This document shows, piece by piece, positions 6,201 through 13,048 of a stretch of 29,182 nt of DNA. The DNA is from an uncultured Riemerella sp. Its GTDB lineage: Bacteria > Bacteroidota > Bacteroidia > Flavobacteriales > Weeksellaceae. How positions within the stretch are numbered: the stretch's first letter is position 1; each line of letters begins with the position of its first letter. The notes beneath the pieces were generated by a model. The model was not told the origin of the DNA. It did no database searches and was given only the letters and a program-made list of their open reading frames with translations. Made by a program: the position numbers and the translations under genes. Location: positions 1 to 29,182 of the forward strand of contig CALHQK010000138.1 in the NCBI GenBank assembly GCA_938037185.1. The letters are read 5' to 3'.

Positions 6201-7706
6201 TTAGCTTTCTATGATATTTACTTTGATTAAAGGTTCAGATTTTTTGATGAGTTTCAGTGAATCGGGACTTAGATTTCTCAGCATAAGCTCTTTATCCTGT
6301 GCGGAGTATTTTGCAGTAACTTTGTTAAGAGACTGCAGGGCACTCATATCTTTTACATTGCACTGCGAGAGGTCTAAAATTACTTGTTTTGGGTCATTTT
6401 TGATATCCAAAAGCTGTTCAAAAGAACTTACAGACCCAAAGAACAGCGGCCCGTCCAAGAAATAAACCTTTTCGTTTTCGCTAATTTCCGTAGAGGCAGA
6501 CATTTTATTGGCTTTTTGCCAAGTAAAATTAAGCGCCGAGATGATGATGCCTATCAAAACTGCTACGGCAAGGTTGTGCGAAAAGATGGTAACGAAAGTT
6601 ACGATAACCATTACCCATACATCGGTTTTTGGCATCTTGTTGATGATTTTAAAACTAGACCATTTGAAGGTTAAAAACGCCACAACCATCATTACCCCTG
6701 TAAGGGCAGCCATTGGAATTTTCTCAATAATAGGAGCAGCCACCAAAACGATGAGAATGATAGTCACCGCAGCTACTACTCCTGCGATACGGCTTCTTGC
6801 CCCAGCATTTAGATTTACTAAGGTCTGCGCAATCATAGGGCAGCCTCCCATTCCATTGAAAAAGCCGTTCAGGATATTAGATGCTCCTTGTGCTAAAGAC
6901 TCTCGTGAGCCGTTTCCTTTGGTTTCAGTGATTTCATCCACTAAATTAAGTGTCAGAAGTCCCTCTGTAAGCCCCACCGCAGCCACTACCGCACCATAAG
7001 GGAGGATAATCATAAAAGTTTCCCAAGTGAAAGGTATATTTGGGATATGAAAAGGCGGCAGAGTCCCGCTGATAGGGGAAATGTCGCCCACGGTTTTGGT
7101 CTCAATTCCGAAGATAAGAACAATTGCAAAGACTACAATAATCGCCATGAGAGAGGAAGGCACCGCTTTGGAAATTTTAGGGAAGAAATAGGTAATGAAA
7201 ATAGTAAGAGCAACCAATCCTGCCATTATAAACATAGGAGTGCCTGTCATCCACTGCATTTCTCCTCCCACATTTACCTGAAACTGCTGCAGCTGGGCAG
7301 AAAAAATGATAAATGCAAGTCCATTTACAAAGCCATACATTACAGATTCTGGCACGAGGCAGATGTATTTAGCCCATTTGAAAATTCCTACCAGAATCTG
7401 GATAACTCCCGCTAATGCCACCGCAGCAAAAGCGTATTCTAAGCTGTGGGATTTTATCAAAGCGATGAGCGTAACCACTGTAGCACCAGCCCCGCCGGAG
7501 ATAAGACCTGGTCTTCCCCCGAACATAGCGGCCACCAGCCCCGCAATGAATGCCGCATAAAGCCCAGAAAGCGGCGGAAAACCAGCCAAAATAGCAAAGG
7601 AAAGGGATTCGGGAATCATGGTCATCGCTACTGTGAGGCCAGCTAAGATTTCCACGCGCCAGTTAATCTTCTCATCAAGGTTGAAAAATTGTAATATCTT
7701 GTTCAT
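6201..7706 (-). CDS. SulP-family inorganic anion transporter with STAS domain
   Basis: From the ATG at 7706 the protein is 501 residues. It has the SulP (SLC26) plan: about 10-14 hydrophobic helices to roughly residue 390 and a C-terminal cytoplasmic STAS domain (about 415-501, including VILDLSQCNVKDMSALQ). The N-terminal signature AGLTVAMTMIPESLSFAILAG followed by PPLSGLYAAF is diagnostic. The family carries sulfate, bicarbonate or other anions in symport or exchange across the inner membrane. There is no sulfate-assimilation gene or carbonic anhydrase next to it, so the substrate is open. The 7706 start is preferred over the ATG at 7733, which lies inside the promoter box. Single gene. Confidence 0.92.
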   Translation of the reverse strand: MNKILQFFNLDEKINWRVEILAGLTVAMTMIPESLSFAILAGFPPLSGLYAAFIAGLVAAMFGGRPGLISGGAGATVVTLIALIKSHSLEYAFAAVALAGVIQILVGIFKWAKYICLVPESVMYGFVNGLAFIIFSAQLQQFQVNVGGEMQWMTGTPMFIMAGLVALTIFITYFFPKISKAVPSSLMAIIVVFAIVLIFGIETKTVGDISPISGTLPPFHIPNIPFTWETFMIILPYGAVVAAVGLTEGLLTLNLVDEITETKGNGSRESLAQGASNILNGFFNGMGGCPMIAQTLVNLNAGARSRIAGVVAAVTIILIVLVAAPIIEKIPMAALTGVMMVVAFLTFKWSSFKIINKMPKTDVWVMVIVTFVTIFSHNLAVAVLIGIIISALNFTWQKANKMSASTEISENEKVYFLDGPLFFGSVSSFEQLLDIKNDPKQVILDLSQCNVKDMSALQSLNKVTAKYSAQDKELMLRNLSPDSLKLIKKSEPLIKVNIIES

Positions 7707-7730
7707 AACATTTAATTTTATAATAAGATG

Positions 7731-7738
7731 CAAAAATA
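7731..7738 (-). promoter_or_regulatory. -7 element of the SulP transporter gene
   Basis: TATTTTTG on the minus strand, 24 bp before the ATG at 7706. Confidence 0.55.
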
Positions 7739-7820
7739 TAGAATCGATGGGAATAAAAAAGACAATAGGAATATGAAAAATCTCATTTACTGATACAAAA
7801 TTAAATTTATAAGCGCCTCA

Positions 7821-7852
7821 TTGGAAAAATTAAATAAGAAATCTTATCTTTG
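7821..7852 (+). promoter_or_regulatory. Promoter of the E2 gene
   Basis: TTG (7821-7823), 21 bp, TATCTTTG (7845-7852): a good match to the Bacteroidota -33/-7 pair, 19 bp before the ATG at 7872. Confidence 0.7.
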
Positions 7853-7871
7853 TCGTTCGTAATAAAATATT

Positions 7872-9173
7872 ATGGCAGAATATAAATTATTATTACCTTC
7901 CATGGGAGAAGGTGTGATGGAGGCCACTGTAATAGAATGGCTTTTTAAGGAAGGCGATTTTGTAGCGGAGGACGACAGCGTAGTGGAAATCGCTACAGAT
8001 AAGGTAGATTCTGATGTGCCTACGCCTGTTTCTGGTAAGATTTTGAAGATTTTAGTACAAAAAGATGGGATTGCCAAAGTAGGCGAACCTATCGCGATAT
8101 TAGAAATAGAAGGAACTTCCGCAGAGCCGGCATCCCAGCCTGAGCCAACACCGCAGGAAGAAAACAAAATAGAAGAAAATATAATCCAAGAATTAGAAAC
8201 CCCTGTTACTTCGGCAGTTTCTACTTCTATCAATGTAGATGGGCTTTATCTTTCGCCTTTGGTAAAATCCATTATTCAAGAAGAAAAAATAACTGAAACA
8301 GAGCTGAAGCAGATAAAAGGCAGCGGCTTGGAAGGTAGAATTACCAAAGAGGATATTTTAGGTTTCCTTAGCAATAGAGGAAAAACTCAAGAAACAGCGG
8401 CTGTAAGACCAGAAGCGCCAGCGCCTATTGCCAGCACTCCTGCCCCTGTAATCCCTGTAACAGATGGAGACGAAATAATAGAAATGGACAGAATGCGGAA
8501 GATAATAGCAGAAAATATGCTCCGAAGCAAGCAGGTTTCTCCGCATGTAACTTCTTTCATAGAGAGTGATGTAACGAATATTGTAAACTGGCGTACCAAA
8601 AACAAATCTGCCTTTGAGAAAAGGGAGGGAGAGAAACTCACCTATATGCCTATTTTCGTGAGGGCGGTGGTAAAAGCCATCCAAGACTTCCCTATGATAA
8701 ATGTTTCCATAGATGGAGATAAGATTATCAAGAAAAGAAACATCAATATAGGTATTGCTACGGCTCTTCCTGATGGTAATTTGATAGTTCCTGTTATCAA
8801 AAATGCAGACCAGCTCAGCCTGAGCGGACTTGCGAAAGCCATCAATTCATTGGTTCTGAAGGCAAGAGATAAAAAACTATCTCCGCAGGATATCCAAGGA
8901 GCTACTTATACTATCTCCAACATAGGAACATTCGGCAATCTGATGGGAACACCTATCATTCTTCAGCCTCAGGTGGCTATTTTGGCTATTGGTGCTATTG
9001 TGAAGAAACCTGCCGTGCTGGAAACACCGCAAGGAGATGTGATAGCCATTAGACAGAAGATGTTCATGTCCCATTCCTACGACCACAGAGTGGTGGATGG
9101 CTCACTGGGAGGCGGTTTCCTCAAGCGCGTTCATGATTATTTGGAAGAATTTGATATCAATACTGAAATTTAA
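7872..9173 (+). CDS. 2-oxoacid dehydrogenase complex E2 (dihydrolipoyl acyltransferase)
   Basis: E2 forms the core of a pyruvate, branched-chain 2-oxoacid or 2-oxoglutarate dehydrogenase complex and moves acyl groups from its lipoyl arm to CoA. The 433 residues contain one lipoyl domain (1-80, lipoylated Lys44 in ATDKVDSD), a Pro/Glu-rich linker, a peripheral subunit-binding domain (about 128-172, LYLSPLVKSIIQE through RITKEDILGF), an Ala/Pro linker and the catalytic domain (about 205-433) with the active-site DHRVVDG (His405, Asp409). The single lipoyl domain and the sequence resemble branched-chain 2-oxoacid E2 proteins more than 2-oxoglutarate E2, but I cannot settle the substrate. No E1 or E3 gene is adjacent. 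A hairpin follows the stop. Confidence 0.92.
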   Translation: MAEYKLLLPSMGEGVMEATVIEWLFKEGDFVAEDDSVVEIATDKVDSDVPTPVSGKILKILVQKDGIAKVGEPIAILEIEGTSAEPASQPEPTPQEENKIEENIIQELETPVTSAVSTSINVDGLYLSPLVKSIIQEEKITETELKQIKGSGLEGRITKEDILGFLSNRGKTQETAAVRPEAPAPIASTPAPVIPVTDGDEIIEMDRMRKIIAENMLRSKQVSPHVTSFIESDVTNIVNWRTKNKSAFEKREGEKLTYMPIFVRAVVKAIQDFPMINVSIDGDKIIKKRNINIGIATALPDGNLIVPVIKNADQLSLSGLAKAINSLVLKARDKKLSPQDIQGATYTISNIGTFGNLMGTPIILQPQVAILAIGAIVKKPAVLETPQGDVIAIRQKMFMSHSYDHRVVDGSLGGGFLKRVHDYLEEFDINTEI

Positions 9174-9180
9174 AATAAAA

Positions 9181-9218
9181 AAATCCTTGAATTCACTTTC
9201 AGGGATTTATTTTCGTTT
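9181..9218 (+). terminator. Hairpin terminator after the E2 gene
   Basis: AAATCCTTGA pairs with TCAGGGATTT (one T-G wobble) over an 8-base loop, followed by a T-rich tract. It lies between E2 and the GH25 gene, for which no separate promoter is visible, so it may be only partly efficient. Confidence 0.65.
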
Positions 9219-9238
9219 TTATTCTTAGAAGAAAAAAC

Positions 9239-10093
9239 ATGGCAAAAACTACCAAAAAGCGCCTTAAAATAACCCAAAAGAAAGATAAAAGCAGATACTT
9301 TTTTGTAAGTGTGCTTTCGCTATTCTTTGTATTGAGTATTTTGCTGATAGTCCTTCTCAAAAAGAACCAGATATTATACTATTATGCCCTGTATTTCAAT
9401 AAATATGAACACAAAACCCTGAAAAATACAGCTCAAGAGGAGAAACGAATAGACAAAATCATCCATCTGTATTCCAATAAGACTTTTGGGATGGATATTT
9501 CTCACTATCAGAGGCGGGAAGATATCCTCTGGGACAGCCTTACGATTGCTAAAGGCGCCATTCCGCTCCGCTTTATTATTCTTCGTGCCACTATGGGAAA
9601 TAGCGGCAAGGACAATCATTTTGACCATTTCTGGCAGAAAGCCAAGCAGCACGGCCTTACAAGAGGGGCTTACCATTTCTACCGTCCCGATGAAGACCCT
9701 GTACTTCAAGCGCGGTCTTATTTAGATAAAGTTAAACTCCAAAGTGGTGATTTTCTGCCTGTTTTAGATATAGAAAAACTGCCTCGCAGGAAGTCTAAGG
9801 AGCAGTACCTTGCCGATGTCAAAACTTGGCTCAGCATCGTGGAGCAGGCCTATGGCAGGAAGCCCATTGTCTATACTTATTATCATTTCTACAAGGATTA
9901 TCTCCGCGGAAGGTTAGACGGATATCCGCTTTGGCTTGCCAATTACAACGATGTCCCAGTCCCTTCCGATGTAGATGAATGGCAGATGTGGCAGTTTACC
10001 GAAAACGGCATTTCCCCTGGGGTAAATGTGAAAGTAGACCTGAACATCTACAACGGCACGGAAGCCCAAATGCAAGAACTTCTTTTGGATTAG
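9239..10093 (+). CDS. Membrane-anchored GH25 lysozyme (endo-N-acetylmuramidase)
   Basis: GH25 enzymes cut the MurNAc-GlcNAc bond of peptidoglycan. The 284-residue protein has a very basic cytoplasmic start (residues 1-19), one membrane helix (about 21-41) and a GH25 domain from about residue 82 to the end. Landmarks are GMDISHYQ (84-91, active-site Asp86), FIILRATMG, GAYHFYRP, FLPVLDIEK (catalytic Asp177 and Glu179), PIVYTYYHF, PLWLANYN and the closing WQMWQFTENG. The helix has no lipobox or clear cleavage site, so the domain is likely held on the periplasmic face of the inner membrane. It follows E2 by 65 bases and precedes the candidate sRNA. A role in wall remodelling is inferred from the family. 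Confidence 0.9.
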   Translation: MAKTTKKRLKITQKKDKSRYFFVSVLSLFFVLSILLIVLLKKNQILYYYALYFNKYEHKTLKNTAQEEKRIDKIIHLYSNKTFGMDISHYQRREDILWDSLTIAKGAIPLRFIILRATMGNSGKDNHFDHFWQKAKQHGLTRGAYHFYRPDEDPVLQARSYLDKVKLQSGDFLPVLDIEKLPRRKSKEQYLADVKTWLSIVEQAYGRKPIVYTYYHFYKDYLRGRLDGYPLWLANYNDVPVPSDVDEWQMWQFTENGISPGVNVKVDLNIYNGTEAQMQELLLD

Positions 10094-10101
10094 CAAAAAA
10101 A

Positions 10102-10134
10102 TTTGTTTGTAACTAAAAACTTTTTATATATTTG
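10102..10134 (+). promoter_or_regulatory. Strong promoter for the candidate sRNA
   Basis: TTTG at 10106-10109, 17 bp, TATATTTG at 10127-10134 is a full Bacteroidota promoter match; a second TTTG at 10102-10105 gives 21 bp spacing. It begins just after the GH25 stop and points into a region with no gene on the same strand. Confidence 0.7.
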
Positions 10135-10139
10135 CATCA

Positions 10140-10226
10140 GTGTTGTCAGCCCTGATAGGGCGCTCATGGTCATAATAATAAGTTTTTTAATTACTAGCTG
10201 CTCGAGTTTTCTCGGGCAGTTTTTTT
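10140..10226 (+). ncRNA. Candidate small RNA of about 87 nt
   Basis: A predicted start about 6 bases after the -7 box and a sharp terminator bracket a short transcript. Near its 5' end GCCCT-GAT-AGGGC (10149-10161) forms a 5-bp hairpin; a single-stranded A/T-rich middle follows; the 3' end is the hairpin CTGCTCGAG-TTTT-CTCGGGCAG with seven T. The gene on the other side is convergent (end at 10392), so this is not a leader for it. A 36-codon frame (10166-10276) runs through the terminator and is not a convincing gene. I do not recognise the RNA; it is not obviously SRP RNA, 6S, tmRNA or RNase P. Its boundaries are inferred from the promoter and terminator. Confidence 0.6.
10198..10226 (+). terminator. 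Intrinsic terminator of the candidate sRNA
   Basis: Nine-base-pair stem CTGCTCGAG / CTCGGGCAG (one T-G wobble), TTTT loop, then seven T: a classic intrinsic terminator. Confidence 0.85.
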
Positions 10227-10356
10227 GTTTCCTGAAATTTTCTTGGTCAAAGAAAAATACGCCAAGAGCAGAATAGAGTTTTATTTATTGCATTTTTTCT
10301 CAATAAAACAAATGGATCAGTAATTAAGAAAAGATTATCCTCCTATTCTACACCAC

Positions 10357-10382
10357 AAAAAATCCCACCAAAGGGCAGGATT
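10357..10382 (-). terminator. Intrinsic terminator of the outer-membrane barrel gene
   Basis: On the minus strand AATCCTGCC pairs with GGTGGGATT (two G-T wobbles) over a 4-base loop and is followed by a T run, about 10 bases after the stop at 10392. Bases 10227-10356, between this and the sRNA terminator, hold nothing I can identify. Confidence 0.75.
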
Positions 10383-10391
10383 CTTATTTTA

Positions 10392-11267
10392 TTAGTGTTT
10401 TTTATGAGGCGGTTCATAAACAAGTCTGATGAAACCACTATACCCCTCGTATTGTCTGTTAGTAGGAACTCCAACCACCAAACCTAGAATAGTGTTATCA
10501 TTTAGAGCTACTCTAATCTGCGGTCTAAGCACCATATTAAATCTCTCTTTAGTAATGCTCTTATTCACCTCCAAACCAACAAAGTTTCTAGAATTTGGAA
10601 TTAGATAATGAATACTCGAGTTAATCTGCCAGTCTGTATCCACATGATTACTTCCAAAATGATGCGTGAAAACAGGCCCTGCATACACCATCGTACTGAT
10701 GCTGTGGGTTTTACCCCATCCCTTTGCTACTACAAAGAACGGATTATAAACATTCCCTGTGAAAAATTTCCCATTTCCATAGTTTCTGAAAGAGTTCAGC
10801 TCTATTTCATTGAGGTAACCTATCGCCATGGAAGTGTAGGCTTTTTTGTTCACCAAGAAAGTATACTGGATAGAGGTTTTGATACCTGCAACACCTGTCC
10901 CTGGTGATTTATGCGGAAGTTTTTCCGCAGAAGTATATACATTAAAAGGTACTTCTACTTCCAAACTAAGCCTATCAGCCACCGCCCACTCATATTCTAC
11001 TAATGGATAAAGCTCATAGTAACCATTATTTTCTGTAACACCCATAGCTACATTCCATTCTCTTTCACCTTTTCTAGCCCCGAGATCTCTCATCAAGTCG
11101 ATATACAAAGGCTCTGCGTGGTGCAGTTTCAGTGGTTTTCCTTCCTCATCGTCATGAGCCGCCACAGCTGCTTCTTCCACTTTTACACTATCTACAGCCT
11201 GCTCTTGAGCTGTAGCAAATCCTGAAAAAACTACCAAAGCAGCTAATCCAAAAATTTTCTTAATCAT
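10392..11267 (-). CDS. Outer-membrane beta-barrel protein with HAEPL motif
   Basis: From the ATG at 11267 the protein has 291 residues. A signal peptide (KKIFGLAALVVFSGFATAQ) is followed by an acidic, His-containing stretch (AAHDDEEGKPLKLHH) and the segment HAEPLYIDLMRDLGARKGEREWN, which I recognise as a recurring start of a Bacteroidota outer-membrane protein family. The rest alternates polar and aromatic residues in a way that fits 10-12 amphipathic strands (for example GYYELYPLVEYEWAV and SLEVEVPFNVYTS), ending in IRLVYEPPHKKH. It is likely a barrel in the outer membrane; cargo is unknown. The Asp/Glu/His stretch could bind metal, but that is a guess. A start at 11279 would be TTG and gives no better signal peptide. 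It may be transcribed with the GT4 gene 50 bases upstream. Confidence 0.75.
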   Translation of the reverse strand: MIKKIFGLAALVVFSGFATAQEQAVDSVKVEEAAVAAHDDEEGKPLKLHHAEPLYIDLMRDLGARKGEREWNVAMGVTENNGYYELYPLVEYEWAVADRLSLEVEVPFNVYTSAEKLPHKSPGTGVAGIKTSIQYTFLVNKKAYTSMAIGYLNEIELNSFRNYGNGKFFTGNVYNPFFVVAKGWGKTHSISTMVYAGPVFTHHFGSNHVDTDWQINSSIHYLIPNSRNFVGLEVNKSITKERFNMVLRPQIRVALNDNTILGLVVGVPTNRQYEGYSGFIRLVYEPPHKKH

Positions 11268-11317
11268 AATCCTATTCAATTTTTAATTAAATCTAGCACA
11301 ATATTACAAATATTTTT

Positions 11318-12403
11318 TTAATTCCTAATTTTCAGTAATATTTTCTCGTATCTACCCAAAATTATTTCCTTTGAAAATCGGCTTTTGATGGAATTAATGA
11401 TAATATTTTTCTCACTTTTCTCAGTGGAAAGGATTTCTTTTATCTTCTCTGCAAACTGCTGATGCTCATTGATATCCGAAATTTCCCCATTGATTCCCTC
11501 TTCTACAATCTCCCTGATTCCCCCTGGGCAGTCATTCGCCAGAGCATACACACCACAGGCTCCCGCTTCCAAAAGGACATTTGGGAAACCTTCATAGCGC
11601 GAAGAAAGTATAAATAAATCCGAAAATTTCAGGTATTGATAAGGGTTTTTCTGCTGTCCGTGGAAAATTACATTTTCCAGCTGCATATCCTGTTTCATTT
11701 GGAGAAGAAGTTCCCTATCCGCCCCATCGCCCAGAATATGGAGTTTTATTTTTTCATTTTTTAAGAAAGAAAAAACTTTCAGTAGATTGTCAAAACCTTT
11801 TCGCGAGGAAAGATTTCCTATCGCCAGCACATTTTTAAACTCAGTATCAAACCCTTCTGGCTTTTCCGAAACCAATAGTTTTTCATTGATAAAATCAAAA
11901 TCAACAGGGTTATTGATTTTAAATATTTTCTCTTTTTTAATCTTGAAATTATCAATTAAATCATTCGTCATATCATCACTTTGGGTAATGATTTGATGAA
12001 AATTATTATAAAATCGGTAAAAAAATCGGATTTCCTTTCGTGTAACATGCTTTGAAACCACATTCGTCTCGCGCGAAATAAATTTGGTTTTCCTAAAAAA
12101 CGGAATAAACGGAGAAACGAACGCCGAAATCTCGCCCCAGCCACAGAAAACAATGTCTGGTTTTCGCTGTCTTATTGTTTTCAAAATAGGCAACAAAGAA
12201 GAACGAATACTTTTGGTATTCGCTTCTATAATTTCTACATCTTCCTTCAAGAAATCCAGATACTCACCCACCTTTTCGAATAAAAGAAGACTCGGCTGGA
12301 ATTTTTCTCTCGGCAGATGATTACATATCGTGGTAATTATCCGCTCTGCCCCGCCCATTTTCAGATTAGGCAGAATGAACATTACCGAAATTTTTTGACT
12401 CAT
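11318..12403 (-). CDS. Glycosyltransferase family 4 (GT-B fold)
   Basis: Family 4 transferases move a sugar from an NDP donor with retention, commonly in LPS, capsule or O-antigen synthesis at the inner membrane. The 361-residue protein has the N-terminal GT-B domain with LPNLKMGGAERI (11-22), the inter-domain strand NVLAIGNLSSRKGFDNLLKVF (191-211), the donor-domain LHILGDGADR, and the E-x7-E motif as E271 and E279 in YEGFPNVLLEAG. It has no signal peptide. Its ATG follows the stop of the toxin-like gene by 3 bases, so it is translated as part of the recQ-antitoxin-toxin run. No other polysaccharide genes are next to it, which is unusual for this family; the acceptor is unknown. Confidence 0.9.
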   Translation of the reverse strand: MSQKISVMFILPNLKMGGAERIITTICNHLPREKFQPSLLLFEKVGEYLDFLKEDVEIIEANTKSIRSSLLPILKTIRQRKPDIVFCGWGEISAFVSPFIPFFRKTKFISRETNVVSKHVTRKEIRFFYRFYNNFHQIITQSDDMTNDLIDNFKIKKEKIFKINNPVDFDFINEKLLVSEKPEGFDTEFKNVLAIGNLSSRKGFDNLLKVFSFLKNEKIKLHILGDGADRELLLQMKQDMQLENVIFHGQQKNPYQYLKFSDLFILSSRYEGFPNVLLEAGACGVYALANDCPGGIREIVEEGINGEISDINEHQQFAEKIKEILSTEKSEKNIIINSIKSRFSKEIILGRYEKILLKIRN

Positions 12404-12406
12404 AAT

Positions 12407-12727
12407 CTACAATGCCGAGAAATCTGGCGATTGGTTGTTAAGTACATGATTCATAATGACTTTCCCTGCTTCCTGCTTAAAGAAAAAGAACCAAGTTATT
12501 TTATCATCTATCATGTATCTTAGGTATTTTTTCTCTGCCACATGCACTTTTTCTGGCGTATCTACGGCTTTATCCAGATTATTTTCTATAAATTCATAGA
12601 CCTCGCCTACCATTTCTTCGGCTCTGTCTATTCTATTGAGAATACCTTCTCTGAACAAAATATTCAACTGGCTGTCCAAACTATGAACAAACTTTCTGCT
12701 GTATGCTATTTCTAATCTCTCCACCAT
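12407..12727 (-). CDS. Putative type II toxin, RelE/ParE-like
   Basis: This 106-residue protein has a RelE/ParE-like layout: an N-terminal strand with a helix (VERLEIAYSRKFVHSLDSQLN), central helices, and a C-terminal strand-turn-strand (KYLRYMIDDKITWFFFFKQ, then KVIMNHVLNNQ), where ParE and RelE proteins have their sheet. It starts inside the upstream antitoxin-like gene (16-base overlap), the coupling normal for toxin-antitoxin pairs. No catalytic residue can be assigned, so ribosome-dependent RNA cleavage versus gyrase inhibition is open. The match is by pattern only; an alternative is a small non-toxic pair of unknown function. Confidence 0.55.
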   Translation of the reverse strand: MVERLEIAYSRKFVHSLDSQLNILFREGILNRIDRAEEMVGEVYEFIENNLDKAVDTPEKVHVAEKKYLRYMIDDKITWFFFFKQEAGKVIMNHVLNNQSPDFSAL

Positions 12728-13023
12728 CCTTGTATTTTTTTAATTGACTGCTCCTTTGCTTCTTCCAAAGAAAACGCTTCATCAAACTCTGCTAAAAACC
12801 CTTCACTTGCTCCCTCGAATTTTAAATAATCTTCACTCAGAACAATCTCTCCAAAACCTCTGCTTCCTGGCTTTACCACAGTAGAACATACCGTAGGTTC
12901 AGCAAAAGGAACTCCGAAAATCTCATTCTTGAAATTGATAAGATTCTTTATCACCTGCTCATCATTAAGGTTGATAATCCACCTTAGCAGCTCCATTTTT
13001 TCTTCTAATATTTTTGAATCCAT
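12712..13023 (-). CDS. Putative type II antitoxin
   Basis: The 103-residue protein begins with a helix pattern (KILEEKMELLRWIINLNDEQVIKNL) like the N-terminus of many Bacteroidota antitoxins, and ends with FSLEEAKEQSIKKIQGWWRD, like the toxin-wrapping tail of addiction-module antitoxins. Its middle (FGVPFAEPTVCSTVVKPGSRGFGE) is longer than in the shortest antitoxins and has no clear DNA-binding motif, so the DNA-binding part is uncertain. It lies 25 bases after recQ and overlaps the toxin-like gene by 16 bases. No separate promoter is obvious; transcription may come from recQ. Confidence 0.55.
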   Translation of the reverse strand: MDSKILEEKMELLRWIINLNDEQVIKNLINFKNEIFGVPFAEPTVCSTVVKPGSRGFGEIVLSEDYLKFEGASEGFLAEFDEAFSLEEAKEQSIKKIQGWWRD

Positions 13024-13048
13024 TTATAAATTTTTAAAAATTTCTAAT

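Noticed and set aside
7707..7733. Longer start for the SulP gene (ATG at 7733)
   Set aside because: The first codons coincide with the TATTTTTG promoter box at 7731-7738; the ATG at 7706 gives the normal N-terminus.
10166..10276. 36-codon open frame within the sRNA region
   Set aside because: It reads through the intrinsic terminator and its product has no recognisable features; an RNA gene explains the promoter and terminator better.
11268..11279. TTG start for the outer-membrane barrel protein
   Set aside because: An ATG follows after four codons and gives a standard signal peptide; nothing requires the TTG.
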